Assembly: GCA_008921705.1 (NCBI GenBank)
Contig: VFFE01009165.1
Coordinates: forward strand, 1,183,183-1,247,182
DNA: 64,000 bases
From: Burhinus oedicnemus
Lineage: Eukaryota > Chordata > Aves > Charadriiformes > Burhinidae
Direction of reading: 5' to 3'
Part shown: positions 25,632 through 37,300 of the stretch, one piece after another
Numbering within the stretch: position 1 is the first letter of the stretch
Layout: each line of letters begins with the position of its first letter
Notes under the pieces: generated by a model
The model's database searches: none
What the model saw: the letters and a program-made list of their open reading frames with translations, nothing else
What the model was told of the DNA's origin: nothing
Position numbers and translations under genes: made by a program

Positions 25632-27095
25632 CATAGAATCATATCATAGAATCATAGAATGGTTTAGATTGGAAGGGACCTTAAAGATCATCTAATTCCA
25701 ACCCCCTTGCCATGGGCAAGGACACCTCCCACTAGACCAGATTGCTCAAAGCCTCATCCAACCTGGCATTGAACACTTCCAGCGATGGGGCCTCCACAGC
25801 TTCCCTGGGCAACCTGTTCCAGTGCCTCACTACCCTCACAGTAAAGAATTTCTTCCTGAGTTCTAATCTAAATCTACCCTCTTCCAGTTTGAAGCCATTA
25901 CCCCTCGTCCTATCACTACACACTCTTGTAAAAAGCCCCTCTTCAGCTTTCTTGTAGGCCCCTTTCAGATACTGGAAGGCTGCTATAAGGTCTCCCCGGA
26001 GCCTTCTCTTCTCCAGGCTGAACAACCCCAACTCTCTCAGCCTGTCCTCATAGAGGAGGTGCTCTAACCCTCTGATCATCTTTGTGGCCCTCCTCTGGAC
26101 CCAGTCCAACAGGTCCATGTCCTTCTTATGGTGGGAGCTCCAGAGCTGGACACAGTATTCCAGGTGGGGTCTCACGAGAGACAAGTAGAGAGGCAGAATC
26201 ACCTCCCTTGACCTGCTGACCACACTTCTTTTGATGCAGCCCAGGATGCGGTTGGCCTTCTGGGCTGCGAGCACACGTTGCCGGCTCGTGTGGAGCCTCC
26301 CATCTACCAACACCCTCAAGTCCCTCTCCTCAGGGCTGCTCTCAAGCCACTCTCCGCCCAGCCTACATTTGTGCATGGGATTGCCTCGACCCACATGCAG
26401 GACCCTGCACTTGGCCTTTTTGAACTCCATGAGGTTGGCACGGGCCCACCTCTCAAGCCTGTCGAGGTTCCTCTGGATGGCATCCCTTCCCTCCAGCATG
26501 TCAACCGCACCACACAGCTTGGTGTTGTCGACAAACTTGCTGAGGGCGCACTCAGTCCCTACATGCATGTCACCTACAAAGATGTTAAATAGTACCAGTT
26601 CCAGTACCGACCCCTGAGGAATACCACTTGTCACTGCACGCCACTTGAACATTGACTCATTGACCACAACTCTTTGAGTGCAGTCATCCATCCAATTCCT
26701 TATCCATCAAGTGGTCCATCCATCAAATCCATGCCTCTCCAATTTAGAGACCAGGATATCATGCGGGACAGCGTCAAATGCTTTGCACAAGTCCAGGCAG
26801 ATGACATCTGTTACTCTCCCCTTATCCACCAAGGCTGTAACCTCGTTGTAGAAGGCCACCAAGTTTGTCAGGCACGATTTGCCCTTAGAGAAGCCATTCT
26901 GGCTGCCACTGATCACCTTCTTATTTTCCATATGCTTTAGCAGAGTTTCCAGAAGGATCTGCTCCATGATCTCGCTGGGCACAGAGCTAAGACTTACCAG
27001 CCTGTAGTTCCCCAGGTCATCTTTTTTACCCTTTTTGAAAATGGGGGTTATGTTCCCCCTTTTCCAGTCAGCAGGAACTTCTTTAGATGTCCTCC
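25632..27095 (-). mobile_element. CR1 LINE, 5'-truncated, about 1.46 kb
   Basis: This is the clearest transposable element in the window. On the minus strand it runs from the reverse transcriptase palm region (about 27085) through the end of ORF2 (stop at 25732-25734). A short 3' UTR follows with the diagnostic 'aaggtcccttccaa' box, then the terminal ATTCTATG-type repeats, seen on the + strand as repeated 'tcatagaat' at 25632-25660. The endonuclease part of ORF2 and all of ORF1 are missing, as in most CR1 copies, which truncate at the 5' end during target-primed reverse transcription. The coding part is still easy to read with one nonsense codon, so this is the youngest-looking CR1 here. CR1 elements normally make no obvious target-site duplication and I see none. 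The 5' edge is uncertain by about 15 bp. Confidence 0.95.
25732..27085 (-). pseudogene. CR1 ORF2 reverse transcriptase remnant, inactivated
   Basis: This is the C-terminal part of the CR1 polyprotein: reverse transcriptase palm, thumb and C-terminal extension. In a full element it copies CR1 RNA at the nicked target. The upstream part (27085 to 26707) includes a PIFKKG-type start, '[13 protein letters not shown]' and '[14 protein letters not shown]', where the AFD aspartate is a catalytic RT residue. A TGA at 26709-26707 then interrupts the frame, and the same frame continues without a shift into a 319-codon stretch (26691-25732). That stretch has 'SGIPQGSVL' at residues 22-30 and the catalytic box at residues 53-56, which reads FVDN where active CR1 enzymes have FADD. 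The second catalytic aspartate is therefore lost. The C-terminal '[19 protein letters not shown]' and '[14 protein letters not shown]' blocks are typical of CR1. No promoter is present and no function is expected. The methionine at 26691 is only the first ATG after the nonsense codon, not a real start. Confidence 0.92.
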
Positions 27096-28687
27096 CATCT
27101 AAAAACAGTGGAAGAAAGAGCTGAAACTACAGTTCTGAGGTAAGACACCAACAAGGAGGCTATTGTATATAAAACTTGAGGCAGACTGGGAATGAAAAGA
27201 ATGTCATTACCTTGATGCTGCCAAGGCAGGTCTCTCTTCCTGGATGTCACGTGAGTGCTATTGCATGGAGCCTTCCAGGGAAACTAGGTTTAAGATTCCA
27301 GCTGGAATCAAAGCTACAGTATTCCAGCTCAACATGTGTATGACTTTCAGAAGGGAAACACATAAAACAGTCACTTTACCTTTGATCTTTCAGTCCTAAA
27401 CCTTAAGGGAGACATACAAAATATCTTCAAAAGGTAACTCTTTGCAATGCAATTTATAACTCTCTTGGATACCAAATATCAGGGATCCAATACAGGTGCT
27501 GGTTTTGTGACAAATCATAATCTCTCTTCGCATTAACCTCTTGATGTTTCACAGTCTGTAAATGAAATTACCTACCTTGCAATCATTTTAATACATTTGT
27601 CCCTGGTAATGTTCCATCTATCCTATAGATACTATACCTGTTCTCTCAGTCAGGTTAATTGATAGATATTTGTATCTATGTCACTCTGTGTATAGCTTTG
27701 AAGTTTGCTGCTTCTTTTTCATACTGGAAGAAAGGCACATGTGCACAGAGGCTTTTTGATGTTTCTTTTTCCAGCTACGCTGGTTGGTCTAATAAAAAAA
27801 AATACTTCTCCTACAAATCTAATCTTGCCAAGCCTACCAAGACTGCAACAACACTTCCGCAGAGATCTTTCTATCTAGCCTTGTCAAATACAGGTCATAT
27901 TAAATAGCATCTAGCAAGTATAGAGTTGGAGAGACAATCACTAACATAAACAGGGCTTCTTTACCTTTTACTATAGATACAGTTTCCTATCTATTTTGGG
28001 ATGAGTTTGAGGTTTTCAGTGAGTGAGGGCACATAAAAAGAGTATTGTAGGGACCCTGCTACATGAGATATCTACCATATGGTTCTTCTCATTGTGGGAA
28101 GCCTGACTGAATGATTCAGGCTTTCTCTGCCAATTGTCTGTTAGCAGGCCTATGTCAAGTCACAAAAAACTCCCAGTAAAGTTAGAAACCCAATAAAGTT
28201 AAGAACTCAGTTTAAGTCCTCTCAGTTAATACTTCAACTACTGTACCTTTCCTTCTCTTTAATGATATAATTAAATATTTAAAGTGATTAACTCAGTCAT
28301 ATCTTTTTAATTAAGAGATTACAGTTATTTTGGGGGGACATTTACTGGGAAGACCATAGGGTTAATTAAATTTGCTTACTTTGTATGTAAACTTGACAAA
28401 AGGAGCTTATTTAAATGTCTTGTTATGGCTTTTTTTTTTTTTTAAGTGCACAGGCTTTACAGCATTTTAAAGTTTGAGTTCTAAAAACTGCCAGAAAATG
28501 ACGAATTTGAAAAGTCCATGCCAGTGATTCTTGCAAGTCCTGTAAGTCAGGGCAGATATAGTAAAAGAGCTGGTAACTCTGTCAACCCCACATTTCAGCT
28601 CTTGCTGCAGGGATGTTTCAGAAGCTGTACTGGTAAAACACATGACTTTTCCAGCTCTGAAATACTGGTTTTCTCATTCCGTTTCCA
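27096..28687. other. Unannotated AT-rich stretch between two CR1 copies
   Basis: Unique sequence with a run of fourteen T at 28430-28443. The block at about 28260-28420 is dense in AATTAA and TTTAAAT motifs and is mentioned under findings as a possible conserved noncoding element. No gene is recognised. Confidence 0.5.
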
Positions 28688-29112
28688 GATGGTACAAAAT
28701 TGGCAGGATACTCCAGGTGGTTGTGTTGCCAGTCAGAGGGACCTGGACAGGTTGGACTAATGGGCTGACAGGAACCTCATGCAGTTCAACAAAGATAAAT
28801 GCAAAGTCCTGCATCTGAGGGATAAACCCATGCTCCAGTACATGCCGGGAGCTGAGCAGCTGGAAATCACCTAGGCAATAAACGCCCTGAGGTCATTTCC
28901 ATTTAAACATAAGAAAAAACTCTTTACTTTGTGGGTGATCAAACACTGGAACAGGTTCCCCAGAGAGGTTGTGGAGTCTCCATCCTTGCGGAAATTCAAA
29001 ACATGACTAGACATGGTCCTGAGCAACCTGCTTTAGGTAACGCTGCTCTGAGCAAGGGGGTTGGACTAGACAATCTCCAGAAGTTGCTTCCAGGCTCATC
29101 TATTCTGTGGCA
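28688..29112 (+). mobile_element. CR1 LINE fragment with internal deletion
   Basis: The + strand reads through a CR1 polymerase segment: '(D)GTKLAG'-like sequence just after the catalytic box, then 'QRDLDRLD-WADRNLMQFNKDKCKVLHL' at about 28731-28817. At about 28870-28890 the sequence jumps directly to the last part of ORF2 ('...NTGTGSPERLWSLHPCGNSK', about 28950-28998, in shifted frames) and then to the 3' UTR ('gggggttggactagacaatctcc', 29055-29077), ending near 'ctattctgtgg'. Several hundred bases that lie between these blocks in a complete CR1 are missing. Stops and frameshifts break the frame. It is older than the copy at 25.6 kb and belongs to a subfamily with a slightly different 3' UTR. 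Confidence 0.88.
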
Positions 29113-32100
29113 CACAGTTTGGAAGCTCCATAAGAACCATGTTTGAGGCTTTACTGAAGTTCTGAATTCTGTCAAAATGAGCTGCAGATTCTCAGTGTCC
29201 TGGACACTGCGTGCAAGCTCAGGTGAGTAAAGACCCAAATTAAAAGATAAATCATTCAGCCACTTCAGGATTACATGAAAAGGAGTTACCCAGACAAAAG
29301 GGTAAATTGAGTTGTAGTTAAATATAAAATCTCAAAACTCAGAGAATGTGCCCAGAGACAAGTTCTTCATTGTATAACTGTGTAATATCAACAGATAACA
29401 TGTGATGCATTTTTGCAAAGTATTTGTTCTTTCTGTCCTTTCCTCCTTCAGAAAATTTGGATATGTTCACTATATTTTCATTGCTGTAGGCATACAGCTC
29501 CTTTATCCATACCTGGTCAAGGTCCATATCTGACATACTCAAACGCTGATGTGATGCTTCAGTCCAAATATTGACCCATTTTATAAATTCTTATTCTTAT
29601 TATCATCATCCAGACCTTTCAAAAGATCAGCCTTCAGAAATGATCCAGCAATTAAACCAATACTGACCACTCAGCTACCTTTCCACACTTTCTGGGCACA
29701 GCAACTCTTTGCTGAGCTTGCTGCTTCTGAAGCTGGAGATGAAAGCCAAAAAGGAGTCAAGGCCTTTCAACTTCTCTGCTCTGTTTCTAATGGTCGTTAG
29801 GTCCTTGTAAGCTGAAAAGAGGAAATCCGTGTTCTTGATGCTGTAAAGAGAAGGGAGGTTTTCTTGGTCTGAACTGGGAAATAAGGGCTGCATTTATTCA
29901 GTGGCACATACTAAAAATCATCAGACATAGAATGGCAGGAATGTTTTATTCAGCTCAGCGTACTTCAAGTAACAAATAAGAACTTAGTTGTTAACAGTAC
30001 TTATTACACATTTCTGTAAGCGTAACAAGCGTAACAAGCGTAACACTTGTTATGCTAAGACATGTCTTCATAACCTTGAGCTTCGCCCCCTTTTAAAATT
30101 TTGATTAACAAGGCACTGCAATGAAACTTTCCAAAAGCTGCCTCAGCTGTCTGTCGTGTCACTTGGCTACGGTATTTTGACAGGGCACAACGGGATGGAG
30201 AAGCACATGCCTGCAGTGGCGACTGATGTCACTGACTCTCAGAAGAGCACAGATCCCTTGCTCCATTGCTCCTGAGGACCTGCTCTCAGTTGGCCGCAGG
30301 CCAGCCTGGGAGGAGGAGCTTCATAGGTGCAGAGCATCTTTCATCAGGAATAGGCTGTATCACTATGTAGAACAGGCTCAAAAGTATGTCTTAATGCAGA
30401 AGAATGTTAGTAAAGAAACTATTATTTTTCAACTCAATCTCCTGGCCAACTTGCTACTCCCACTTGTTGTACTGTTTTTCAGCTGAAAATGTATTTAGTT
30501 GAGAAAATAAGAATGGAATTGGACAGCAGGTTCAACTTAATGCAACAGCTTCTGCACCAGCTAGAAACACATAAAGCAAGGCACCTCCTAAAGTGTCCTT
30601 AAATTAAATGCGTTTAATTCCCTACTTGTCCCTACTTAATTAAACATATTTTTCATATAATTCCCAGAGCTCCTTTGATTTCTAAACACAGAAATACTTA
30701 TGCTGTCTCCAGGCAACTGGCCTTGATGCTATTAATTTGCAGGACACAAACAACAGACCATGTCACTGAGTGGTGAGAATGTTAATAAAGCACTTCAGCA
30801 ATGAATTTTATTTTTCAAGCTTCCATCAAAACAGGCAAAAAAAAATAACTGTATTCTAAGTAAGTTTTTGGAAAAGATATCGTATCCTAATTTACATATC
30901 ACTGTGAAGGAAAGTGAGTCAAAAACTTCTGTGAATATTAACTTGTAACTGATACACCTGAAAGGCTTTATTTACTGTTGGGCTTACATCCATTGTATGA
31001 ATATTTGCAGTTTGCAGGAGAGATATAAAGCTATCATTTACTCACCACTCTTTTAGTTGGTAGTAAGTGCACTTACTTAAGTGTAGGTAATTTTGGAAAT
31101 AATATTTGATAACTACTTGGAGAAGGAATAAGAAAGATAGCAATTTAGCATATACAAGTCTGCACAAGCTGCTAAACAAGCAGCTTAAATCAGCTTAGTT
31201 TTACTTAGGTGACTAGGAAGTTACACAACAGGGAAAAATCAGAGATCTTAGACACAGGTGGGTCTGTGGGATCCTTTCCACAGGCAAAAATTAGACAAAT
31301 GAGATTGCTCACAAAGTAGCCCATACTTGCAAGTCTAAGACCATTTGGATTAAAATAAAATTGTGATATATTTGATTACCTCATATAGATTAAGATCATC
31401 GTACCATTACAAAAGGCAGTAAAATCAGGATTCAGCACTAGTATGCTGTCCTCAAGTGCTGAATATGCGTCCATGCAGGGGTTTCTATCTGCAGTCTCCA
31501 AAAGATGCTTTAAACACAGATTAAATACAGATTTTCTGCCCGAATAAGTTATCTATTTATTAATGATCTTCAAACTAATCTTAACTATTTTATTTAAAAT
31601 TATCTTTATTTATTTGTTTTTATTATTATTTATATGTTTACCAGCTGCATATATTATATACTGATGCATTATATGGATTTTTTGTGTCATATCTGAATTG
31701 CTTTTCTTCAGTTACTCATGTTATAGACTGTTTAACTTTTCCAGTAAAATTATTTCTCATTTATTGTTGTGAGAATCTGGTCTGTTTGGGTTCATTTGTA
31801 CTCCCCTATTTTCCATCTAATGTCTAGTAATCTGCAGAGAACTACAGATTTGTGGCCTTATATTAATAAGCCTATTTATAGATAAGTTCTATTCATAACA
31901 CCTACTCTAAATCACTCAAAACTAGATCTAAGAAAGGAAAGTGCCTTGACCTGTTCCCTTCACCAATGGTCCAGTCTCCAAGACTCAAGCGTTTAGAGGC
32001 CAGAATCAAACAGATTTTTTTTATGGTGACAGGAGAAAGACATCTCTCTCTAAACAGGGTTATGAAACCCCTATCTGCACAACATAATCATTTATCTCCC

Positions 32101-32691
32101 TTTCAAATGTCAACTCCCTCTCATGCTGACACACCTGGAGCATTGAAGCTTCTGAAAGAAAAAAAATTATAGTTATTAGAAATACAGCTACTGGGCCTAA
32201 TCTTATTCCCTAGGGAAAAAAAGGAAAAGAAAAGAAAAAATCCTATGGCAGATTTTAGCAGAAAAGGTTAAAATTTTATAAGGTTATTAGGTGCTGAAAA
32301 CATTCCTAGATAAAATGAAATGACAAATTCAATTGTGGGAAAGAATATCTGCTCTCCTTTTTAACCATGTTTGTCCCCCCTCAGCTAGTGAGTGCCCTTG
32401 CCAGACTCTTCGGAAAAAATCCCAAGCACTATGTTTGATTAATTAAGATTACAACACAGCACCACCTGTGAAAAGACCCTTGTGCTCTTTTGTTTGGAGA
32501 ACACCTTATCTTCATGAATGCACTGGCTGGAAGAAGTGCCTTGAGAGTGCTCTGGGCAGAGAGATACTAATTCCAGAAATAAGAGCATGCTAGCAACTTG
32601 ATAACATAGGTGTCAGGTAACTTGTGGTTATGAAGTGGCTCAAAATGAGGTTTCAGTTGTGTAAGAGGATGGCATATATAAATTTGATAAC
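29113..32691. other. Unannotated stretch
   Basis: No gene or interspersed repeat recognised. It holds a short 9 bp tandem repeat at 30018-30044 and an AT-rich section at 31560-31680. Confidence 0.55.
30018..30044. repeat. Three-copy 9 bp tandem repeat
   Basis: Three perfect copies of aagcgtaac lie in a row. The last copy overlaps an imperfect inverted repeat (gcgtaac, then gttatgc with one mismatch, 30038-30055). It is probably a minor slippage product. Confidence 0.85.
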
Positions 32692-33790
32692 ACAGATTCA
32701 TAGATTTTAGGTCCAGAAAGATCTATTTGTGTGACATTATTTAGTTCAACCTGCTGTGTATCACAGTTCTTGCTGCAGTGGGACTTATAATTTGTGCTGT
32801 GCTGGAGTACAACTTCCAGGAAGGCATTCTGTCTTGATCTGAGGACATCAACAGATGGAAAATTCATCTCTTCCCAAGAAAGCTTATACCAAAGATTAAT
32901 AATCCTGAGCATTAAAAAAAAGTCATGTATATCACAAATTTAAATTTGCCAAACTATCTTCCAGCCATGGGTTTACATCATACCTTTTGCCAAGTATGTT
33001 AAAAAGCTTCTTAGTCCATAATAATCTTCTTGAAGGTTCTTATTTACAATAATCAAACTTTAAAAACCAACCAAACAAACAAACCCTACCACCACTTTAC
33101 AGATCCAGATGGCTATGTCTCTTGCTCTAAGATATCTTTTTGAATCAGCTTCATAATTTATGATTGCATACTTATAATCCTTTGAAACTGTGGATACTAG
33201 ATCTGCATGCAATATCCTGGTCACATAACTGTAGATAAATCCATAACTATTTGCAAAATGGTCTCTTGTCCTACACACTGTGTTTACACATCAAGGAGCC
33301 CATCAACCCTTTTTGCTGTCATGTCACACAGGGAACTCTCATGCAGCCGCATGCCCACACTGCACGCTTTCCGGCAGATATTACTTTGGACTATATCCAG
33401 CCTGGTGCCTCAGACTGGATGCTCCACAAAACAAACTAAAGGATAATGGGAAGACTGGAAAACTGGTTTCAAAAGTTCACTCCTCATCTGAACTAAAGTA
33501 TCAATACAAGCACTCTAGGAAACCTAGGTGCTTTCTTGGACAGGGTCTCTAAACTTGTAGATACAGGCTGAATTCCTTGCCCTAAATATACGACCTGTAT
33601 TTGGCTCCAGTAAAATACCCAGTCACAAATTCAAATTAACTAACTGCTTCTTTTAATTATTGTTTCTGTCATTTTTATGTCTTTCGTGAGTTTTATTAGT
33701 AATCACTTTACAATTCATTTTTTGATTATTGATGCAAATCATGCATAGCGTCAATATGAATACTTATTCTGTCAGGACCATAATTTAAAT
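32692..33790 (-). mobile_element. Ancient CR1-type LINE copy, about 1.1 kb
   Basis: On the + strand I can follow, in order, the antisense phrases of an old amniote CR1 lineage. The 3' box is 'agattcatagattttaggtc' (32695-32714), then 'tagttcaacctgctgtgta' and 'aggaaggcattctgtcttgat' (32820s). 'cttccagccatgg' follows (32960), then 'aactgtggatactagatctgc' and 'atgcaatatcctgg' (33186-33220), then 'cccatcaaccctttttgctg' (33299-33318). 'tatttggctccagtaaaata' (33598-33617) comes next, and finally 'agttttattagtaatcac' near 33689. The order and spacing match a single 3'-to-5' antisense element reaching into the polymerase palm. Divergence is heavy, no open frame remains, and an AAAC microsatellite interrupts it. 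The part beyond 33430 is less certain than the first 740 bp. Confidence 0.72.
33062..33087. repeat. AAAC-type microsatellite inside old CR1
   Basis: CCAA/CAAA units lie inside the ancient CR1 copy. They either arose by slippage within the decaying element or are the remains of a small A-rich insertion. Confidence 0.8.
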
Positions 33791-36700
33791 ATTCCCAAGA
33801 AAGGAGAACATGTTACGTCTTGTACTTCAACTGCAACGTCTTTTATATGGAGTGACCGCTCATTAGAAGGGTGCTGCTTGACACTCGGTATGCCCAGCTC
33901 TGTCCAGCAGGCTGCTGGAACAGCCTTGAGGGATCTCACATAAGACCAACCTGGTGTGACGGAGAAGGAGGGGTGACAGGATCATCAGGGAGTTAATTAT
34001 AACCATCTCAATGTGAGGAAATCTGAGTTGCCTCAAGACAGAACCATTATATTTCAGCTGGCAATGGACTATAAGGGGTATGCCACTGAGGAGGAATGGC
34101 AAATCTCTGCTTTGGCCTTTTTTCCTTGGGCTGCCCACATAAAAGAGTAGGGAGAAAGAGTGACAGAAGGACCCACAGAGCTGAGGAACAGATGTTGTAA
34201 AAATGTCTTTGCTGTGGAATAAAACTCAGTAAGGCAAAGAAATTATCATCCTTATTTCACATTTGCATTATGAAGGAGCTTTAAAGGAATAGCTAATTTA
34301 TTTAGATAAGCGAACACATTTATTCGTTCAAAAACTGAAAGAATGGCTAATCTGCCTTCACACCTTACGAAAGACCAGATTTCTACCAGTGACTCCACGC
34401 CCTTTGAAAAATAAAGGTAGGAGTGTCATGTTCAAATTAATTCTACAGATATTTACAGGTTTGACCTTAACCTATGAATATCAGGTGTGGGGTGTATTTC
34501 CCATGAGCTGTGTAGTTAGTGAAGTACTCCATCCCTCCTGTAAGACTTAACCTGCATGCCTTTCCACGCAGATCAAAGGCTTTTATGCCACACAGCCCAT
34601 CTGCCAGGCTCTGTCGGCAGGAACAAAGGGCTGTGATCAGCGGCGTGAGGAGGACAACTGCAAGGGGCACCAGGCAGGAGGAAATGTGTGCAAACTGCTG
34701 CTCAGTAAAAGGGTCTGTGAGAAGGCAGCAGCAGCAGGGTGAACAGTGGCAGCCAAAGCAGAGTTCAAAGGAAGGAGTTGCATGAATGCCAGTGGTACCA
34801 GAACGCTTTTCTACATCACAAGAAGTTGGGCATCTTTCTTAAAAAATGACACAACATAGACTCACACCCCACCAAAAAACTTCTGGGATCATTGGGTTCC
34901 TTCCTGTACTTTTCCAATGTACAGAAGATACTGATTTATTTTATATATCATTCTCCATTTTCTCACAAAAATGCTTCTGTGTTTCATGGGACCACCTTGC
35001 TAAGATATATTCCTCATCAAAGAGGAATTTTTTAAGGAAGTGGCACTTAGAAAAGATAGAAAATAATTTATGCTGACAAACTGCAGTGGGAGTTTAAAAG
35101 CTCTGAAAAAGGCAGTACCTTCTAAAAGTGCCTCTCACCTCATCAGCAGGCAAGGAAACAATCTGAAGCTCAGATCAGTTCCTCCCACCACCTCTGCTGG
35201 GGAGGAAAAGTAAGGACTCCAAATATTTTGCACCTGATGAAATAGCATGCATATGTTATGCTCAAGACTAAGACTGTAACTTAAAATAGCAATTCTTAAC
35301 TTCTCTCATTATTTATTTGTCAGCTGTTATCTGACCACTGTGAAAACAGATTATCAAAATACATTGGTCAAATTCTCTGTCAGAGGTGGGCTACAAAAAT
35401 CAGCTATCCTGGTAAGCACTGATACTTAGAATTGATCCCAAAATAGACATATTTGGTAAGGCTAGATTTGTCCATAATTCCATTTTATTTAAAATTAAAC
35501 TTAGTTCAATTGTTTACAAACGTACTCTGAAAGCAGGCAGGAGTATTCCAATAGACCATACAGAAAGCAAGCACACGTAGTTCTTGTTTGCACAGCCTCC
35601 TGTTCACAGGGGACATGGATCTGAAACATTGTCCTTTCCTCCCTCCTCTTTGATAGCTTTGTTTCACATCTTCCTGGTGTCTATAGCTTCTGAATTATTG
35701 CTTTTCCTTTATTTAAAATAATAAAGTTGGTTTATCAGGTAAAAGCAGATGCTAAAACTAGATTCCCTAATTATCACATAAAGTGGATCCATACATATGT
35801 ATAACTTTATCAGGTAATAACAGGTACTGAATATTTATCCCTCCCAGCCACAATGGCTACACATTACAAATTTATGACTGCACAGTATCTACTGTGCAGC
35901 CTCCTTCCAGCAGTCTCTAATGGACAAATCTCACTTATCTCTCCTGGGGCTGTGATGTTTTTTAGATTTGTTTTGTTTTTACTACCTTCAACTTGTTTAA
36001 CCACAACTGATCATGCCATTGTGGTGCTCTCAAAAAATATATATGTATTAATACCCACCAAATTTCTGATTTTGCTGCCAAGGACCTGCGTATGTCAGGA
36101 GGTTAGTAAACACACAAATTAAAGGTATTAAACAGAAAAGTGATGCTTCCAAATCAAATGGAGACATTTTCCAGGTCACCTTGAGATATAGCGCTTTAAG
36201 CATCTCATAAATTTCCCATGATGATGGCCTGAGATGAAATCCCTATAGCACACTATCCAAATCTTTCTGTCCTTGGATAAGTATGGGATTATTTATGTTT
36301 CAGTGAACATGAAAATAGCTTCATCCCTCCTTATTGAATGGAGAAACTTCACAATATGAAGCTATGTAAATGTGTAAGCCAACCTGGTCACTACATGAAG
36401 AACTGGAAGTATGGTATGCACATATCATAATCACAAAGTACAGCACACTTATAATACAGAGCAGTTCAAGTTTCTATTACCATGTTCTTATATAGCACAC
36501 TGTCCTTGCTATCACATAGCATATATGAGGTTACTGAAAAATCTGATAACAAAACTCCAAGTCAGAAAATCGCTTAAGTAGGAGACTGATGGGGCAAAGA
36601 AGACAGAAAGCATTTAGGTAAAGTATCTGGCATTGGCATCCTGCCCTCAACATCTCCACAGTCTGACTGCATCTCAATCCAAACCAAGACTAAGGGTCTT

Positions 36701-37199
36701 CTGACCATTTCAGCCCTGTATCACAGCTGGATAAGTCATTTTGAGCATCGTGACTCTAATAAAGCCTAGTTTTGTACCCTTTGATCATTTATTTCTTATC
36801 TTCAGCTTCCTTTCTCCCTCCCTCTCCCTCCTTGTGTCACTTCAATGAGGAAGAATCATCATATTCTGCAGCTGAGAGCTGTAAATCTGCTAATTGAGTA
36901 GCCAGCACATCTGTGCTATTAGCCAGCTGTTTACCACCAAACAACATGTAACGGCTGAATTTTGTGTGCCTTCCTTTTGTGGCAATGCTTCCATTTCCAA
37001 TTGTTACTAGTAGCTTCAGTTTTACCCAACCAGCATTCAGGCTAAAATTCTCTTGAAAGTGAAATTGTCTGTGTTTCTGCTTCGATATTCCACCTGCACA
37101 GCTCCACCTGAAGATACAGGAGCTGGACTTTGGGCTTCCCCAAAAACATTTAGTATAAAACAAGGGAAGACAAGCCCTAAAATTGTTAAACACTTCAGC
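33791..37199. other. Unannotated stretch
   Basis: No gene or repeat family recognised. A 121-codon minus-strand frame (36837-37202) lies next to a CT-rich tract (about 36807-36833) and has no recognisable domain. Slightly GC-richer sequence at 34540-34760 also shows no known feature. Confidence 0.5.
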
Positions 37200-37300
37200 C
37201 ACAATTTTAATGTATCCTTTTGACTGAATAGCTTCACATCTGTAAAATGGGAAAATATCGTATCCTTTACTTCACAAAATGTTATATAAATAATTTTTTG
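37200..37300 (+). mobile_element. Possible MIR SINE remnant
   Basis: The block at about 37228-37290 begins 'cttcacatctgtaaaatggg' and continues with spacing and composition similar to the MIR core ('cctcatctgtaaaatgggga', then an ATA-rich part and a '...gttgt...' region). The upstream tRNA-like boxes are too decayed to see. MIR relics are known in birds but rare and very old, so the match rests on one conserved 15-20 bp core. Confidence 0.42.

Noticed and set aside
26231..26617. 128- and 104-codon + strand frames
   Set aside because: They lie wholly opposite the CR1 reverse transcriptase frame on the minus strand.
36837..37202. 121-codon minus-strand frame next to a CT-rich tract
   Set aside because: I considered a terminal exon with a polypyrimidine tract, but the tract lies on the wrong side for an acceptor of this frame. 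A different open frame overlaps it and no family is recognisable.
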